A stretch of 64,000 nt of DNA from Prorocentrum cordatum (GCA_963575745.1 CAUYUJ010021043.1:36001-100000); one strand, 5' to 3'; counted from the first letter of the stretch, positions 31,640-43,504 are shown. A program made the numbers and translations. Notes: generated from the letters alone by a model not told the origin.

Positions 31640-31843
31640 TTAAAGCCAGAGTCGGGGCTCTCGTCAGGAGCACGCCGCCGTGGCGGTCAGCCTGACGTCG
31701 CAGGCCGACCACTGCCCGCTGACCGGGGAGCTGCTCGGCCCCGCGCGGTTGCGGAGGAGGCAGCTGGCGCAGGCGCTTCCGGGGGACCCGCCAGCCCGAA
31801 GCACGTCCCTTGTCCTTGTGAGTCGTTTCCCTGCTAATGTTAA

Positions 31844-32000
31844 GTCGGGCTTGTCCCTCTACCGGGGGAATATTCAAAAATAGTTAACAAGATAGTCAGG
31901 GGATTCTTGTTGTTGAGCATGATTGACTGTTTGGGGGGCTATTGTTTTGACTTGTTTAAATTTTTCTTCCAAAATCCGCCTGTAAGGGGACATGCCCGAC
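31844..32000 (+). mobile_element. MITE copy B (GTCGGGC family)
   Basis: Left end gtcgggcttgtccctctacc gggggaatattcaaaaa; right end aaaatccgcctgtaagggga catgcccgac. The two ends pair as terminal inverted repeats, and both outer flanks carry TTA/TAA. The interior has tgtttggggggctattg and AT-rich DNA, no frame. Confidence 0.75.
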
Positions 32001-32930
32001 CTAATGCTAAGCGGAGTCGGCTGTTTGGGGGCCAGGAAGACGTGAATTCCAGGATTAGGATGTTTTGTGTTCGGGATCGCCTTTCTTTTCAGACACAAGT
32101 TTCCCTCTGCGTATCCTTAGCAAGTCCTTTTGAGATTATTCGCCCGGGCCAGCCCTTTTCTCTCAATACGTTTTTCGCAAGTCGCTGACTCTGACCCCCA
32201 GAAGCCTGAGCCACATTAGCAGACGAACTAGTGATTGGCACCACCCCACCCCAGTGCCGATCTTGAGGGTTCCTTCCGTTTCTGATCGCACATTGTTTTA
32301 GAGTGTAATGGCTTGGCCGTGTCCGTCCTGGGGATCGGTTGGGATTAGCTCGAAGCCTGGGTAGCGACTCCAACCCCGCCCGAAGATCGAGGAAAAAGGT
32401 GTTCGAACGTTTCCCGCCTTTTCTAGCATCCTGGGGCACCCTCTTGGCCACGACTGGATCCGCATTGAAAATCTGACGAGAACGCACCTCAGGACAGATC
32501 TGGAGGTCGATGCTTGGCCCCCGATGACTCCCGAACCCAGAATTGTTTGACTCGTGCAAGAATCGAAACGGACGGTCTGGGGCCACCCTGGGGCGTCTTG
32601 CCACGCCCTGGACAAAATAGCAATTCGGGCTATGATACAGCCCATGGGAAAGTCAGCGGCCTGGGCCCAGTCCGCCCACTGGTTCCCCCTCGTCGGGATC
32701 GATGTCCTCCGCCTCGTCCTCCCGGCCGTCGTCCCCCCCGTCGGCCTTCCTCGCCATCCTCGATGTCGTCCTCGTCCTCCTCGTTTTTCACCTCCCCGTC
32801 CCTCTACAGCATGCCCTCATCGCACTCCGCGTTCGCTTCCTCGACATCCTGCTGCGTGCCTTACTGCTTGTCCTCTTCGTCCTCCTCCGTTTCCTCGTCG
32901 CCGCCTTCCTCCTCATCCTCCTCCCCCCCC
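32001..32930. other. no recognised feature
   Basis: Unique-looking sequence of mixed composition. Open frames are short and unlike any family I know. I see no gene. Confidence 0.4.
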
Positions 32931-33053
32931 TCCTCCACCTCCTCCTCCTTTTCCTCCTCTTCTTCCTGCCCTCCTCCTCGTTTTCCTCCTCCTCCTCCCC
33001 CTCCTCCTCCTCCTCCTCCTCCTCCTCCTCCTCCTCCTCCTCCTCCTCCTCCC
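32931..33053. repeat. CTC/TCC triplet array
   Basis: Pyrimidine-rich array, uninterrupted (CTC)n over the last 55 bases, ending a few bases before the first recognisable residues of LINE-A copy 1. Confidence 0.92.
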
Positions 33054-33060
33054 CCCGAAG

Positions 33061-35800
33061 GGATCCTCGGCCTTGTCTGCGGCGCTCCATCGCACATTAT
33101 TGAACGAGTCTGCGGTGACTATGGGGCTAACCGTGGGCACGTTGCTGATGGACTTGGCCAAGTTCTACGACCATGTGAAGCTGGCTCGCCTGATTGAGGT
33201 GGGGTTGGACGAAGACTTCCCTGCCATGTGTTTACTCTTCGAAGCCCAGCTCTTCCTCAGCCCGGGGATCGTTCCAAGGGATCGTGGCTGGGTCCCCGAG
33301 AGGAGTCATTCTAGCTCGTCTCTTATTGCTCCCGATTCTGACGCATGCTCAACGACGTGCGGAAGGGGCGACAAGGTGGACTGTTGTTGATGACGCCGTG
33401 GCGAGGTCGGAAGGCACAGCACGCTTGGTCTTGCAGCAGCTGACCAAGGCTGTGGTGAGTTGAAGTCGGCACTTGATCAGGCGGAGCTCCCTGTCTCGGA
33501 CAAGACTGGTGGTGCTCTCGAACAACAGGCAAGTAAGAGAACGATTGGAGCGCAATCTACATCGTCGAGGAGCGCTTGTCTCTGCGACGACTATGGCCAC
33601 GGACCTTGGCGTCGACATGGCGGCGGGCACGCGCAGGGTCCAGAAGAAAGCTGGTGAGCGTGCACGAGCGGCCTCCGCCAGGACCAAGCAGATCGTGCGC
33701 ATGAGGAGCACGGCGCAGCAGGCTCGCTTTGCCAAGGGTTTGTGGGCCACTGGTTCGCTCCCACAGGGAGTGTATGGCCATCAAGTTCGAGGGCTCGCTC
33801 GTCACGCTCTACATCGATGGCGCCGACAGGCGGCAGCTGCGGCCACTGATCAGGCTGCGGGTCGCTGCCTCACGGCTCTCTTGGGTGTTACTTTCGGTGG
33901 AGCTGACCCTGGAGTCCAGCTTCGCGTGCAGCTACTTCGACAGTGGATTCGATTCTGGCAGGATCAGCCGCACCAGCGTGACACCATATTCTGGCAGGAG
34001 TGACACCAGCGCATTCGACGGACTTGGTCGTTGCTCAAGACCAAGCTCACCATCGCGGGCCCGACGATCTGGTCATATGTTACTCAACCGACTGGGGCAG
34101 CGATTGCGACACTGTTGGAAGTTGGCTGGGGTCCCAAAGCAGCTGACTGCTAGCAACGTGTACATGATGAATACTTGGAAGAATGGAGACTCCCAGCTGA
34201 CGGAGTTGTATTAGTCGACCTCGACTACGATCCCGTCCTCGACGATTTCAGCGAAGCCACTCCAGTGCAAGCCCTGGGCGACGGCGGCGGCGCACGAGCA
34301 CGGCGCCTTTCTCGCCTCGGGAGCTGCTCACGATCAGGATCGAGCAGCGGAGGTTCTTGCCGAGTGGAAGAATATCGTCATGGGCTCTGAACAATTGCGT
34401 TGTTTCAGGAGGTCAGTGGACTCGAGAGCGCCTCTATCAGGCTGGGTATCTTGCCAACCGTCTGCGCGATCGTTGCAACTCTGGGGCCATTGAGGACCTC
34501 CCCCACAGACTGTGGAAGTGCTCTGCTAATGAGGGCCCTGAGGTCTCAGCTAGTGATCACCTGGTTCACCAAGCGCTAGCGGGTCTGGGTCAGGACCCAG
34601 CTCTTTGGCTTAGAGGTGTGCCTAGCCATGCCTCCACTACTCCCTCCTTTGCCTCGTGGGACGGGGGTGGGGTGGGGGTGGTGGGTCCTGACAGTGAGGG
34701 CCGGCCTCAGTGGGAAGCCTGCAGAGACCGCCATGGGCGCCTCACTCTGTTCGGGGACGGCTCTGGAGGGGCCTTTTTCTCATGATCCTCGGAGGTGCCG
34801 GTGCGGTTGGTCGGTCGCGGCTCTTGCCCCAGACGAGGCTGGCTTGTGGCGAGGCCACTCTGGCCTCTTCGGCCCGCTCGAAGGTAGACGCCAGACGGTC
34901 CCACGTGCTGCATCGCTCGCGTTTTGCATTGCGGTCGAAGAAAGCTCCGGGCCTCTGACGTTCGTGACCGACCATGAACCTCCCCTCAACGGATGGGGCC
35001 GAGGTTGGGACCTGAGGCCACCTGGAGCGTGGTCCCGGCGCCTCGAGAACTGGGGCGGCTGGGCCAGGCTGCGCAGGGCCTTGGAGCAAGAACGTTGGCG
35101 CGATGTCGCCTTGGTGTGGTCCCCGTCCCATCAGGATGAGACGCCTGAGGCCATCGCCAACCCGTTTTATGCATGTGGTAATATTGTGGCAGATGCATGG
35201 GCGGGCAGAGGTGCTGCCAGGAATTGGACCGCTGCCGGTGGCCCTGTTCCGTTCACAGACCAGCGGGACGCGACAGCCGCCCTTGCCCGCGCCAGAGCGA
35301 GGGCCATCATCAAGAGCATTGGCTCCGAAAAGGTGTCGCGAGGAGGGGGGGGGGGAGTCGTTCGTCAGGCTCAATTGTCCACTCGTGATTTGCGCCCCAA
35401 GGCCTCGGCTCACCAGTTAGTGCGTTGCGGCGAGAAGTGGCGGTGCGACAGTTGTACGCAGCTTGTGGATGACTGCAGATTGGACGAGACGGCTCTTACC
35501 CAGTGCCCACGCCCGGCTCTGCCGCTAGGCATTGTCTCGTCTGGGGGGGGGGGGGCGTTGGCGTCGGTGGCTGGGGGGAGAGAACTCAACGTCTAGTCCG
35601 CTCGCCCTTCGCACCGCTTGGCCGGGATACCCAAGTGGAGAGTGATTTTGTGCACGGCGTGTGGCTCACACGCCACATTCAGATATGTGGACATCTTGGA
35701 GCCATGCCCGCCTAAGCCATCGCCGAAGGGCCAGGAGGTGCTGAGCCGAGCGATGAGAGGCTTGCATCCTTCCTGGCGCCGAGGCGAGGGGCCCGTTGTC
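33061..35800 (+). pseudogene. LINE family A, copy 1: RT and RNase H, heavily frameshifted
   Basis: Blocks in several frames line up with the better copy at 44.6-47.95 kb. They are TLLMDLAKFYDHV (RT motif A, 33,139), TVVDDAVARSEGT (motif C, 33,379), DLGVDMAAGTRRVQKKA, SLPQGVYGHQVRG, SGGQWTRERLYQAGY, LWLRGVPS, LTLFGDGSGG (RNase H first Asp, 34,748), FVTDHEPPLNGW, VWSPSHQDE, NIVADAWAGRGA, then a Cys end CTACGSHATFR ... PSPKGQEV. At least five frame changes are needed, for example near 33,360, 33,460, 34,000 and 34,780. The SRAE glutamate block of RNase H is PRAASLA here. The 5' part including motifs before A is missing; the start lies at the (CTC)n array. Confidence 0.85.
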
Positions 35801-36195
35801 GTCGTCGGGGTCGGCCGCGGGCGCGCGCACGTTGCGCGCGGCGCGTGCGCGGCCGCGCGCGACGCCCCCGACCTCGGCCACGACGGCTGCGGCTTCGTCC
35901 CCCAGGACTGCCCTGGGACGGGGCCCGCCCGCGCCCCCCCCCCCCCCCCCTCGAGCTCCTTAAGCCTGCGGCCACCCTCAGCGCGACCCTAAATCGTTCA
36001 GCACTTAGCCCACTTAGTCCCCCCCCTCTTCTTCCAAACCCCTCTGCCCGAGGCGGTGATTCAGAGGCGGCAGCGCTAACTGATGCGCATTCGCATCCCG
36101 CGCCCCGCATGGCGCATTCGTATCCCGCGCCCCGCTGCCCGCGCTGGTTCCTGCATGTCGGGCTGCTCTGGATCTTTCTGGAATATTGCTGGGAG
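35801..36195. other. GC-rich gap between two LINEs
   Basis: Contains an alternating GC/CG run (35,820-35,866) with Z-DNA potential and a C14-type run at 35,937-35,950. No coding feature. Confidence 0.5.
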
Positions 36196-36877
36196 ATGAA
36201 ATTCGTCCACTGGAATGCCCAGAACGCGAGCTCAGAGGACAGACTTTGTGGCAGTCCTGCAGCATTTCGCCACGTTGATGTGATTTGTCTGAGTGGGACA
36301 GGGGAGAAGCGAGGGGGTGTCGACACTCTTCGGGCGTTGCTGCCCTTTCATGCTGCCCTGCGGTCTGGCTGGAGTCCCAGCCCCTACGCGAGCAAGAGCT
36401 GCGGGTGCACCATCCTGCTTCGCCAGCGCGTCTTCCGCACGCCGCACCTGGTGGACGCCCCTCCTGCGCCGGCGAAGCTGAGAGGCCGAGTCTCCTTGAC
36501 GCGCCTTCGCAGCGGGCGATTCGACATCCTGGCACCGATGGCTTATTTTCCGCCGAGGCCGTCGAGTCGCCACAGTTCGTCGGAGACGGTCACGATGGGC
36601 ACTGCCCATGCTGCACACAGGGACACTGTCGACGCGATATGCAAGTGGACCGAACAGACTCTCACCTGGGCTCGAGGGCGGTCCGCTCTCTCCTCCGGCT
36701 TCGGGCTTCGACCCCAACGACGGACTAGGCATTCGCCGGCGGGGCGCGCAGGTCTGCGAGCAGGTGAACTCGCCCGCTCTCGGCCCGCACGGGCGCCAGG
36801 TTCAGCACTGCGCGGCCGACGAGGTGCTGGAGTTGCTGGAGCGGTTCGCGCTCAGAGTGGCTACCGGCTACCAGTGA
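36196..36877 (+). pseudogene. LINE family B: APE-type endonuclease domain
   Basis: From ATG 36196 the frame reads MKFVHWNAQNAS, VDVICLSGTGEKRGG, GCTILLRQRVF, LRSGRFDILAPMAYFP, HRDTVDAICKW. These are the strand order and the WN, E, aP positions of AP-endonuclease-like LINE nucleases. Near 36,690 it shifts frame and continues FDPNDGLG (DxNxxLG) and GPHGRQVQH, ALRVATGYQ. The domain makes the first-strand nick of target-primed reverse transcription. The final SDH/DHxP region is split into the next frame (HIDHVAVF, HVPIL). Confidence 0.75.
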
Positions 36878-38270
36878 CTTCGAGGTTGGGCCGGCATTTC
36901 ACGGTGTTCGGTGCGCCGTTCACATCGACCACGTCGCCGTCTTCGCGCGGCAGGCTCCGTCAGTGGAGACGGCGATGCCGCTCGAGAGCGCCAACCCGCG
37001 CCTGAAGTTGATCCCGCGTCCTGGTTTGCAGGGCCACGTTCCCATCTTGACGAAGGTGATCTACGCGCTGCAGGCGCCGCCCGCGCGACCGAGGACTCCG
37101 TGGGGTTTCCATCGATTGAGCCAGGCGCTGCAATTGGGCAAGGGGGTCTCTGCGTTCGTTCGCGGCTTGGAGGAGGCCCCCTCGCGGCGCCTCGGCTACT
37201 TCCACGAGTTGCATTCTGCGAAGGCACCTGGCGAGGCTTGGGAGCGTTGGACCGGCCAGTTACATTCGGTGGCCCAGAAGCACTTCGCTGGGCGAGCGCC
37301 TGCGTCGCAGCGAGTTCAGCGGCTTCGCGGTGGGCGGCTTCGGCTTCTGGCTGACCGACGCGCTCTTCGAGAGGCGGGCTGCGATGCCACTGACAAGGCC
37401 TTCGCCTTGGCCAGGGCGTCGCGCGCGCTGCGCGGCCACCGCCGGGTTCGCCTCGACAGCGAGGTGCAGCTCCTCGTCGATGACATGCATGAGGCGCGGC
37501 AGCGTCGGCAGTTCGCCGAGGCCTGGCGCCCGGGCCAACTGCTGGCAGCGCAGTGCAAGGGGCCGCGGCGCAGGCGCTACAACGTCGCAGACAGCTTCCT
37601 TCCACGGCGGGCCGAGATCGTGAAGCATGTCGCCCAGGTCGGTGCCAACGGCGGCCTCGATGCGATCCCGATCGAGTTCAGCAGTGCCTGGGCCCCTTGC
37701 CGAGTGCCCCGATGCACGCGTACGACCACCTAGATACTAGCCGCGAGGACTTCGAGAAGTTGGTTGATGCCTTTCCGAAGTCGCCTAGACGTCGTGCTGC
37801 TCCCCCTACAGTGTTCCCACGGAAGTGCGTCGACTCGCACTCGAGCCTTGGCGTCGGTATGGTGGCCGACGGCGGCGACGGCGCCCGCGGCGCCCTGGCG
37901 ATGAGGAAGCTGACGGCCCCCCTCGGCCTCGAGATGAGCTACGGCCTCGGCATCGTCTCGCTGGCGACCGGAGCGGGCTAGGACAGGTTCTCGAGGGGAT
38001 TGACGCGCCCATCACCGAGCGCGCCCTGAAACCATCCTGACCCACATCAGGAGGGTCAAGCGCACGCCCTTCATCTGGCACCACTCGGTCACCACGGGGG
38101 CTTGACAAACACAACGGGAAGTCCGAGTTCAACGCCAAGCGTTTCATCCACGGCTTGTGCAGGGTTGGGACAGCTTGGTACAAAGCTCAACTGCAGCGAG
38201 CTCCACCTGACGAACCACCACCTCGAGAGCACGGCTACCAGCGAGGTCGCAACTGCGAGGGCGCTCTTCA
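36878..38270 (+). pseudogene. LINE family B: linker between endonuclease and RT
   Basis: The best reading is in the frame open to 37,733: HIDHVAVFARQAP, KLIPRPGLQGHVPILTKV, a basic helical region rich in Arg/Ala, QLLVDDMHEARQRRQFAE, DSFLPRRAEIVKH. It then breaks up: HAYDHLDTSREDFEKL (another frame), HGLCRVGTAWYKAQLQRAPP and HGYQRGRNCEGALQCQ in a third. The last block is the RT entry (HGYxxGRSCExAxxxQ) known from dinoflagellate LINEs. Several indels. Confidence 0.6.
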
Positions 38271-39122
38271 GTGCCAGGAAGGGCTTCTCGGTCGTCTTCG
38301 GCGCCTCGGCGTTTCGACCCTCACCACGAAGAGGATATGAGCAACGCCTTCGGCTCCTCTGCTCCTGCCGCTTTGCGCCAGACAGTCGAGACAGCGGTGC
38401 GCCCCGAGGAACAGGAGTACTTCCACCAGCGCCACGAGCTCAGCACCTTCCGCGTCTTGGGGGCCGACGGGGGCCAGGACCTCCACAACCGCTGCGGCGC
38501 CTCCGTGGGCGACGCCCCTGCGGCGCTGCTCTTCGCGCGGACCTTCCGCGAGCCCATCGTGGCGTGGCTTCGACGGCTTCGCGCTGCTGCCTGGGCTACC
38601 TGCGAGCTGCCCGAGCTCCCGACAACCTACTCGGAGCGGAAGGCCCTGCCGCTCCTCCCGCCCACCCCGCGCGCGGACATCGACACCGCGATCTGGCCGA
38701 GTGAGGCGCTCTGCACGGCGTGGCGCCCGCTGCTGGACGCTGCGGCACCTTTGGGCACTCGGATCTACGCCGACGACACCAACCACACGAGCATCGTCGC
38801 TTCGGCGCGGAACGCTGGCTCCGTGTCTCGCCGCTCCCACTACGAGCTGAAGCTTGCCTTGGAGCCCTACGGCTACACGCGCAACCCGTCCAAGAGCTCG
38901 GCGTCGCCCTGTTTCCTGGGCCGCGGCTCGCATAACGAGGTGCGCCAGCTCCAGCGGCGCCGAGGCCATTGCGGGAGTGGCAGCGCGACAACGTGGCTCT
39001 CTGCATCCAGACATCTATCGCAGGCAGCGCGCAGACTGAGCTCAGGCGAACGCTGCAAGCTGCCCGCAGGGGATACTAAAGCATGGGCCGCTTCTGGGCG
39101 CGCAACCGCATCTGGCGACTGA
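38271..39122 (+). pseudogene. LINE family B: reverse transcriptase
   Basis: 284 codons open: EEDMSNAFGSSAPAAL (RT motif A, D...AF), GADGGQDLHNRCGASVGDAP (motif B area), RTFREPIVAWL, RIYADDTNHTSI (motif C YADD), and a following block LKLALEPYGYTRNPSKS that is the usual strand after the catalytic loop. The catalytic aspartates are kept. The end, from about 38,960, is probably shifted. Acts on element RNA in target-primed reverse transcription. Confidence 0.8.
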
Positions 39123-41143
39123 CGCGGATCGCGTGCGGGCCCGTGGTGCAGGAGGCGGCGCACAGTGGTTTGAACGTTCTGATTCTCAGCGAGACACAAC
39201 ACCGACAATTGGATAAAGTACTCTCGGGTCTTTGTCGCCGTCTTCTCGCTGGTGCTGCATGCCAGAAGATCCCTCTTCTTGCTGACGGTGGTTTTCCTCG
39301 GTTCGGTGACAATGGCAAGCCGCTGCTGCGCTACAAGGCAATGACAGACGAGGCAGTATTGCGGAGGCTTGGCGTAGCCCCTGCGCAGACTGAGCTTCGC
39401 GTTCGGCGACTTCGTCAGTACCAGCGCTGGCTTCGTCTTCCTGGTCGCCACCCGCAGGAGCTCGCGGTGGCGTTCGGGGAGCTGCCGCTGGACAGGACGC
39501 CGACGTTGCTGGACGACGGCTCGGTGGTGGACGACGCCAACCCGTACGCGCTGCGGTTCGTCGCCGATGTTGTCGCGCTGCTGGAGGTCGCCGAGGCGTC
39601 GGGGCTGCGCGAGGACCTGCTTACCCCAGGCGGCGCGCTGAACGTCGTCGCGCTTTTCGCTCGCGAGGACCTGCGCGAGAGCTACCTGGTGCTGGATCAT
39701 GGGCTGCTGCGGGCGCAGGCGCGGACGGTGGCGATCCCGCCGCCAGGCTGGCTACCCCCTGCTGGCGATGCGGCGGCGCCTCCGCCGCCTACCGCGATCT
39801 GGCGCTGCGAGCTGCTGGGCGCCGAGGGCGTCCAGTGCGGGCGCGAGTTCGCGACGCGCCGTGCTGTGGTGGCGCATCAGAAGTTTCTGAGAGATTATGG
39901 TCAAGGGTGTCGCTCTACGATTCACTCCATTGTTGTCACTAATCATTGCTTGTTCTGTGCCGGCGCCTTCAGGACTCGTCGGGTAGCTCAGGAACACGCG
40001 ATTGCGGCTTGTTTGACACGCAGATGCCCTGTCCAGAGACCCCCATACTACCACAAGGTCAAGGAGCCCCAGTCTTTGATGTGCCCCTTGGCCTCTATCA
40101 AGGCGTCGGCGTTGGCACCTGGTTCCAGCATCCTGGAGTTTGCGCGTTCGGCGGGGGGGCCCTTCCAGACCCTCGAGGCCCGCGGGCGCACTTGCTCGAG
40201 CTGCGCGCGCCGAAGCCTGTTCCCGAGCGATCCGCCGCAGGTGGCGCGCGCGGCCTATCGCCTCAGCCCGCAGGCGCTGCAGGCAGCCGCCGCCCAGGGC
40301 CGCTCCCGCTCCCGCAGTCGCCGAGTCTCGCCGGCGCGCGTTGGCCGCGGTGGCTCCGCGAGCGCCAGCAGTGGCGCGCGCCCTCGCCGCGCCCGAGGCG
40401 GCGGCCGCAGCGCCGACGCGCGCGCCGCGGCGCCGGCCCCGCGGTCTGCAGCGGCAGGCGCTGCCGCAGCCGACCCAGCCCATGGGGGCCCGCGGCGGGC
40501 GCCGCGAGGCGCAGGGCGAGTTGGCCCAGAGCTGCGGCCTGCCGCAGGGCGCGCTGGATCGTCTTCCGCCGATGGAGATGCAGCTCGCGCTGAAGCTCAT
40601 TCCCGTCATGGCGAGGGCGATTCTCGCAATTCTTGCAATATCAGGCAGCTGATGGCGACGACTTACCACGCGCTGCTGGTGGCGGAGAGTTCGGCGACGG
40701 CGGCGGCTGGGTTCACGGCAGGGCGGGCGTGCGCGGCGGAGGCGCAGAGGTTTCGCGATCTTCGCGCTGCCGGCCCCGCCCAGGATCGCGCGCCAGAGCT
40801 GGTCATGGGGCCCGCCTGCGTGCAGGTGCCCCTGCAGATAGCGCTGGCCGCGCGCGATGCGGGCCACCAGGTGGGGCTTCGCAACAAGGGCGAGTGGGCG
40901 GCGATCTACGGCAGGCCCGAACCGATGGGCATCGACGCCTTGACTACGATGATCCGCGGGTGCCGCGCGTCGCAGCGCTGGAAGGAGGACCAGGCTCGGA
41001 TAACGGTGGCGATCAGCGAGCACGCCATCGAGGTTTGCTTCCTGAAGTGCGCCGAGCAGCTAGGGGCGGAGATCAAGCCTGGTCCCGCCCCAAGGGGCCG
41101 CCAAGAGAGGCTGCTCCAGCTGGCGATGGATCAGCTAGCCTAG
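39083..41143 (+). CDS. LINE family B: C-terminal region with zinc-finger pair
   Basis: 686 codons, no internal stop, the most intact part of this LINE. The first 150 residues are helical (LLAGAACQKIPLLADGGF, RRLGVAPAQTELRVRRLRQY). Two CCHH-like units follow near 39,800-40,030: WRCELLG..VQCGREFATRR..VAHQKF and NHCLFCAGAF..RRVAQEHAIAAC, which probably bind the element RNA or target DNA. Then an Arg/Ser/Ala-rich disordered stretch and a helical end (LLQLAMDQLA, stop 41141-41143). The frame shift from RT to this segment occurs near 38,960-39,083. Alternative start codons are not distinguishable. Confidence 0.7.
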   Translation: MGRFWARNRIWRLTRIACGPVVQEAAHSGLNVLILSETQHRQLDKVLSGLCRRLLAGAACQKIPLLADGGFPRFGDNGKPLLRYKAMTDEAVLRRLGVAPAQTELRVRRLRQYQRWLRLPGRHPQELAVAFGELPLDRTPTLLDDGSVVDDANPYALRFVADVVALLEVAEASGLREDLLTPGGALNVVALFAREDLRESYLVLDHGLLRAQARTVAIPPPGWLPPAGDAAAPPPPTAIWRCELLGAEGVQCGREFATRRAVVAHQKFLRDYGQGCRSTIHSIVVTNHCLFCAGAFRTRRVAQEHAIAACLTRRCPVQRPPYYHKVKEPQSLMCPLASIKASALAPGSSILEFARSAGGPFQTLEARGRTCSSCARRSLFPSDPPQVARAAYRLSPQALQAAAAQGRSRSRSRRVSPARVGRGGSASASSGARPRRARGGGRSADARAAAPAPRSAAAGAAAADPAHGGPRRAPRGAGRVGPELRPAAGRAGSSSADGDAARAEAHSRHGEGDSRNSCNIRQLMATTYHALLVAESSATAAAGFTAGRACAAEAQRFRDLRAAGPAQDRAPELVMGPACVQVPLQIALAARDAGHQVGLRNKGEWAAIYGRPEPMGIDALTTMIRGCRASQRWKEDQARITVAISEHAIEVCFLKCAEQLGAEIKPGPAPRGRQERLLQLAMDQLA

Positions 41144-42319
41144 GCGGAGAGAGTCGGCACGCAGGTGGACGCTTGCTGTCGAGAGCGGACGTCGAGAGCT
41201 GGCAGGCAGCAGGACGCCTGCCAGAAGTGACCAGTGAGAGAGATGTGGCCGTCGGCAGCGGCGACGGAAGCCCAGTGACAGCTTCCCCGTGTGAGCCCGC
41301 GAGAGGCCCAGTGAACGATTCCTCCTTACCTGTGTTTTCTCCTCCTCCGACGCCCACAAAGGCTGCGGCCCCTCTCCCCCCTCAGCGCAGTAGCAGGAGC
41401 AAGACTCCAGCACGTGTACAGCACAGCATACAACGTTGCAGAAGCGAAGCATATTTAAAGCAATTCGAAAAAAACTCAGTCTGATGCAGCGTTTCAAATT
41501 CCTCGGATGTCACCGTCAATTGTAGAGCGAACGTACAACTCGGGGCTCCCCGGGAGGGCCCGCCTTCGCATTTTGGATGTGCGCGCGCTGCAGGTCGCAC
41601 AGATCGCATGTGTTATCTTTAGATGTGCTTCAGTGGTTGACACTTCGACCCGAGGCCCGGAGCAGCGACCGACCGACCTCTTCCTCCTTATCATGCTCCT
41701 CATCCTGCCCGCCATTCCTCTCCCACTTCCTCCTTCGACGGGGGGGGCGAGGGGAAAAGACAACCTAAGTGCGCTCGCGCCATATTTGGCACCCTACCGC
41801 TCCCAGCCAGTTCTTCCCATTGCGCTAATGTTCTATCTAATCGCGGACGCTTGCCATAGCGGCGATCAGCCTACATAGGAAGATGGGGAGGAAGAGTAGG
41901 AGGTGGCGGATGAGCAGGAGGAGGATAATAAAGGAGCAGGAGGACCAGGACGCACAACAGCAGCGGGAATTGGAGTGGAAGGAGCGGGAGGAGCAGGAAA
42001 ACCAGTGGAAGGCGGAGGAGGGGAAATGAGAGGGGCGACAACTATGCGCACGGACCGGGATCCAGAGAAGTAGCCCGTACTGGGGTAAGAGCGCCAATCT
42101 GAGCAACGGGAGCAGCTCGTGAACCCTAAAATGAGGCCAACGCTGCAGCGGGGGCAGCATGTTGAAGGACCGAAAACATCGGATTGCACACAAACGCCGG
42201 AAACAAAACAGTGTTTGAAATTCGTTGTGTGGAGAAAACAATACGCGGAGAGGACCGAATATCTTCCGGACGGGGACAGAGGGGAGAGGAGAGTATAATT
42301 CACAATGCGCAAATGTGGA
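41144..42319. other. no recognised gene; possible LINE-B 3' trailer then unique sequence
   Basis: No coding pattern I know. Sequence from 41,890 becomes purine-rich. I see no poly(A) tail that would end LINE-B. Confidence 0.4.
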
Positions 42320-42412
42320 TGGGGGAGGAAGAGGAGGAGGTGGAGGAGGAGGAGGAGGAGGAGGGAGGAGGAGGAGGAGGAGGAGGAGGAAGAGGAGGAG
42401 GAGGAGGACCAT
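42320..42412. repeat. (GGA)n purine triplet array
   Basis: Near-continuous gga/gag triplets. Reading frames through it are low-complexity artefacts. Confidence 0.93.
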
Positions 42413-42560
42413 CGCAAACCAATGACGCATCAACGATGTTGCATAGAACCCTCCCTCCAAGTTTCCTCTGCACAGGTCCCTACAAGTATTCGCTCTCATT
42501 GCGCGAATTGGCCCATTGAAAGACAACCGCCCGAAGGATTCAAAACATGTGTACCCGCCC
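42413..42560 (+). repeat. dispersed repeat following a (GGA)n array, copy 1
   Basis: After the triplet array: catcaacgatgttgcatagaa, ccctccctccaag, cacaggtccctac, and further gaaagacaaccg. The same order (catcaacgatgttg, ccctccctcc, cacaggccgctac, gaagacaaccg) follows the (GGA)n array at 63.37-63.56 kb. Confidence 0.65.
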
Positions 42561-42851
42561 TCCCAGACTCCAGGAAAGAGAGATGACAACGCAACAACAG
42601 TTTTGCACCACAAAGCTGGAAAGATTCGGGCCCCCCGCGATTTCCGAAATGCTTTGGGAACCCCAGATCGTGCCAAAACGCACGATTTCTGGGATTGTAG
42701 CGCCGCGAAACCGTGTGACTGCTGCGCCCTGCGAGCCCCGAATCGCGGCGGAAGGCCATTCCTGGGACTCCGACACCACGAATCCGCTTGACGGCTGCGT
42801 CCTGACAACCCTAAATTTTCAGCGGCGCGCACCATTCGAAGAAGAAAAAAA

Positions 42852-43014
42852 AACATAAACAGACTTTTTGCGCTCCGTGCGTATCTCTTGGATCCGCGCT
42901 GGGCCTCCCAGTGGCGCCTCCGGCGCCGCTCCCTGGCGCTCTCCGCGCGCCAGGGAAGGGGGGTCAGCGCAGATCCAGGAAGTCCGCACGAGCGTCAAAA
43001 GTTTATGTCTATGG
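42852..43014. mobile_element. foldback MITE, degenerate copy (CATAAAC family)
   Basis: Left arm aaacataaacagactttttgcgctcc and right arm agcgtcaaaagtttatgtctatgg are inverted repeats. Sub-terminal parts (cttggatccgcg, agatccaggaagtcc) also pair. Same family as 43762-43927 but with more differences. Confidence 0.7.
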
Positions 43015-43136
43015 GTTTTCCTTCTTCTAACCATGCCCCTTGTGCACTCAGCGCGTCCTCTGTCCACACCCGCCGGGGTGGAGCAACGCTGGTGGACACG
43101 TCGCGGGGGGTCCCTGGCCACTACCGTGTCAATGCT

Positions 43137-43290
43137 GAGCTACACTGTCAATGCCTCGCTCTCCTGGGGGTTTGTTGTGTTCTTGCTCGCTAACATGTGT
43201 AATGCGTGCGGCGGAGCTACACCGTCAATGCCGCGCTTTCCTGTGGCTCTGCCGTGCTCCTGGTCGCAACACCGCCAGAGGCGGCGGAGA
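43137..43290. repeat. 77-bp tandem duplication
   Basis: gagctacactgtcaatgcc at 43137 and gagctacaccgtcaatgcc at 43214, each followed by a cgctctcctg/cgctttcctg block. Two diverged units. Confidence 0.7.
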
Positions 43291-43504
43291 GCTCGAGAGA
43301 TCCAGCCACGAAAAAGGCAGCGGCGCCCCGGGCCAACCCCGCAGCCCAGCGCGTCGCCAGCATCGCCTCGCGGGCGGTGCCGGCAGCGCGGCGCGGTGGC
43401 CCGCGAGCGCCGGTGAGCCCAGCCTCGGCGTGCCGCGCGGGCGGCCCAGCGACAGAAGCGGAGCGGAAAGGTTCCTGCAGTACTGTAGTAGGGTCGAGCC
43501 GAGG

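Noticed and set aside
41837-42856. 339-residue minus-strand frame
   Set aside because: Its middle is a CTC array and the remainder has no family resemblance; opposing frames are of equal quality.
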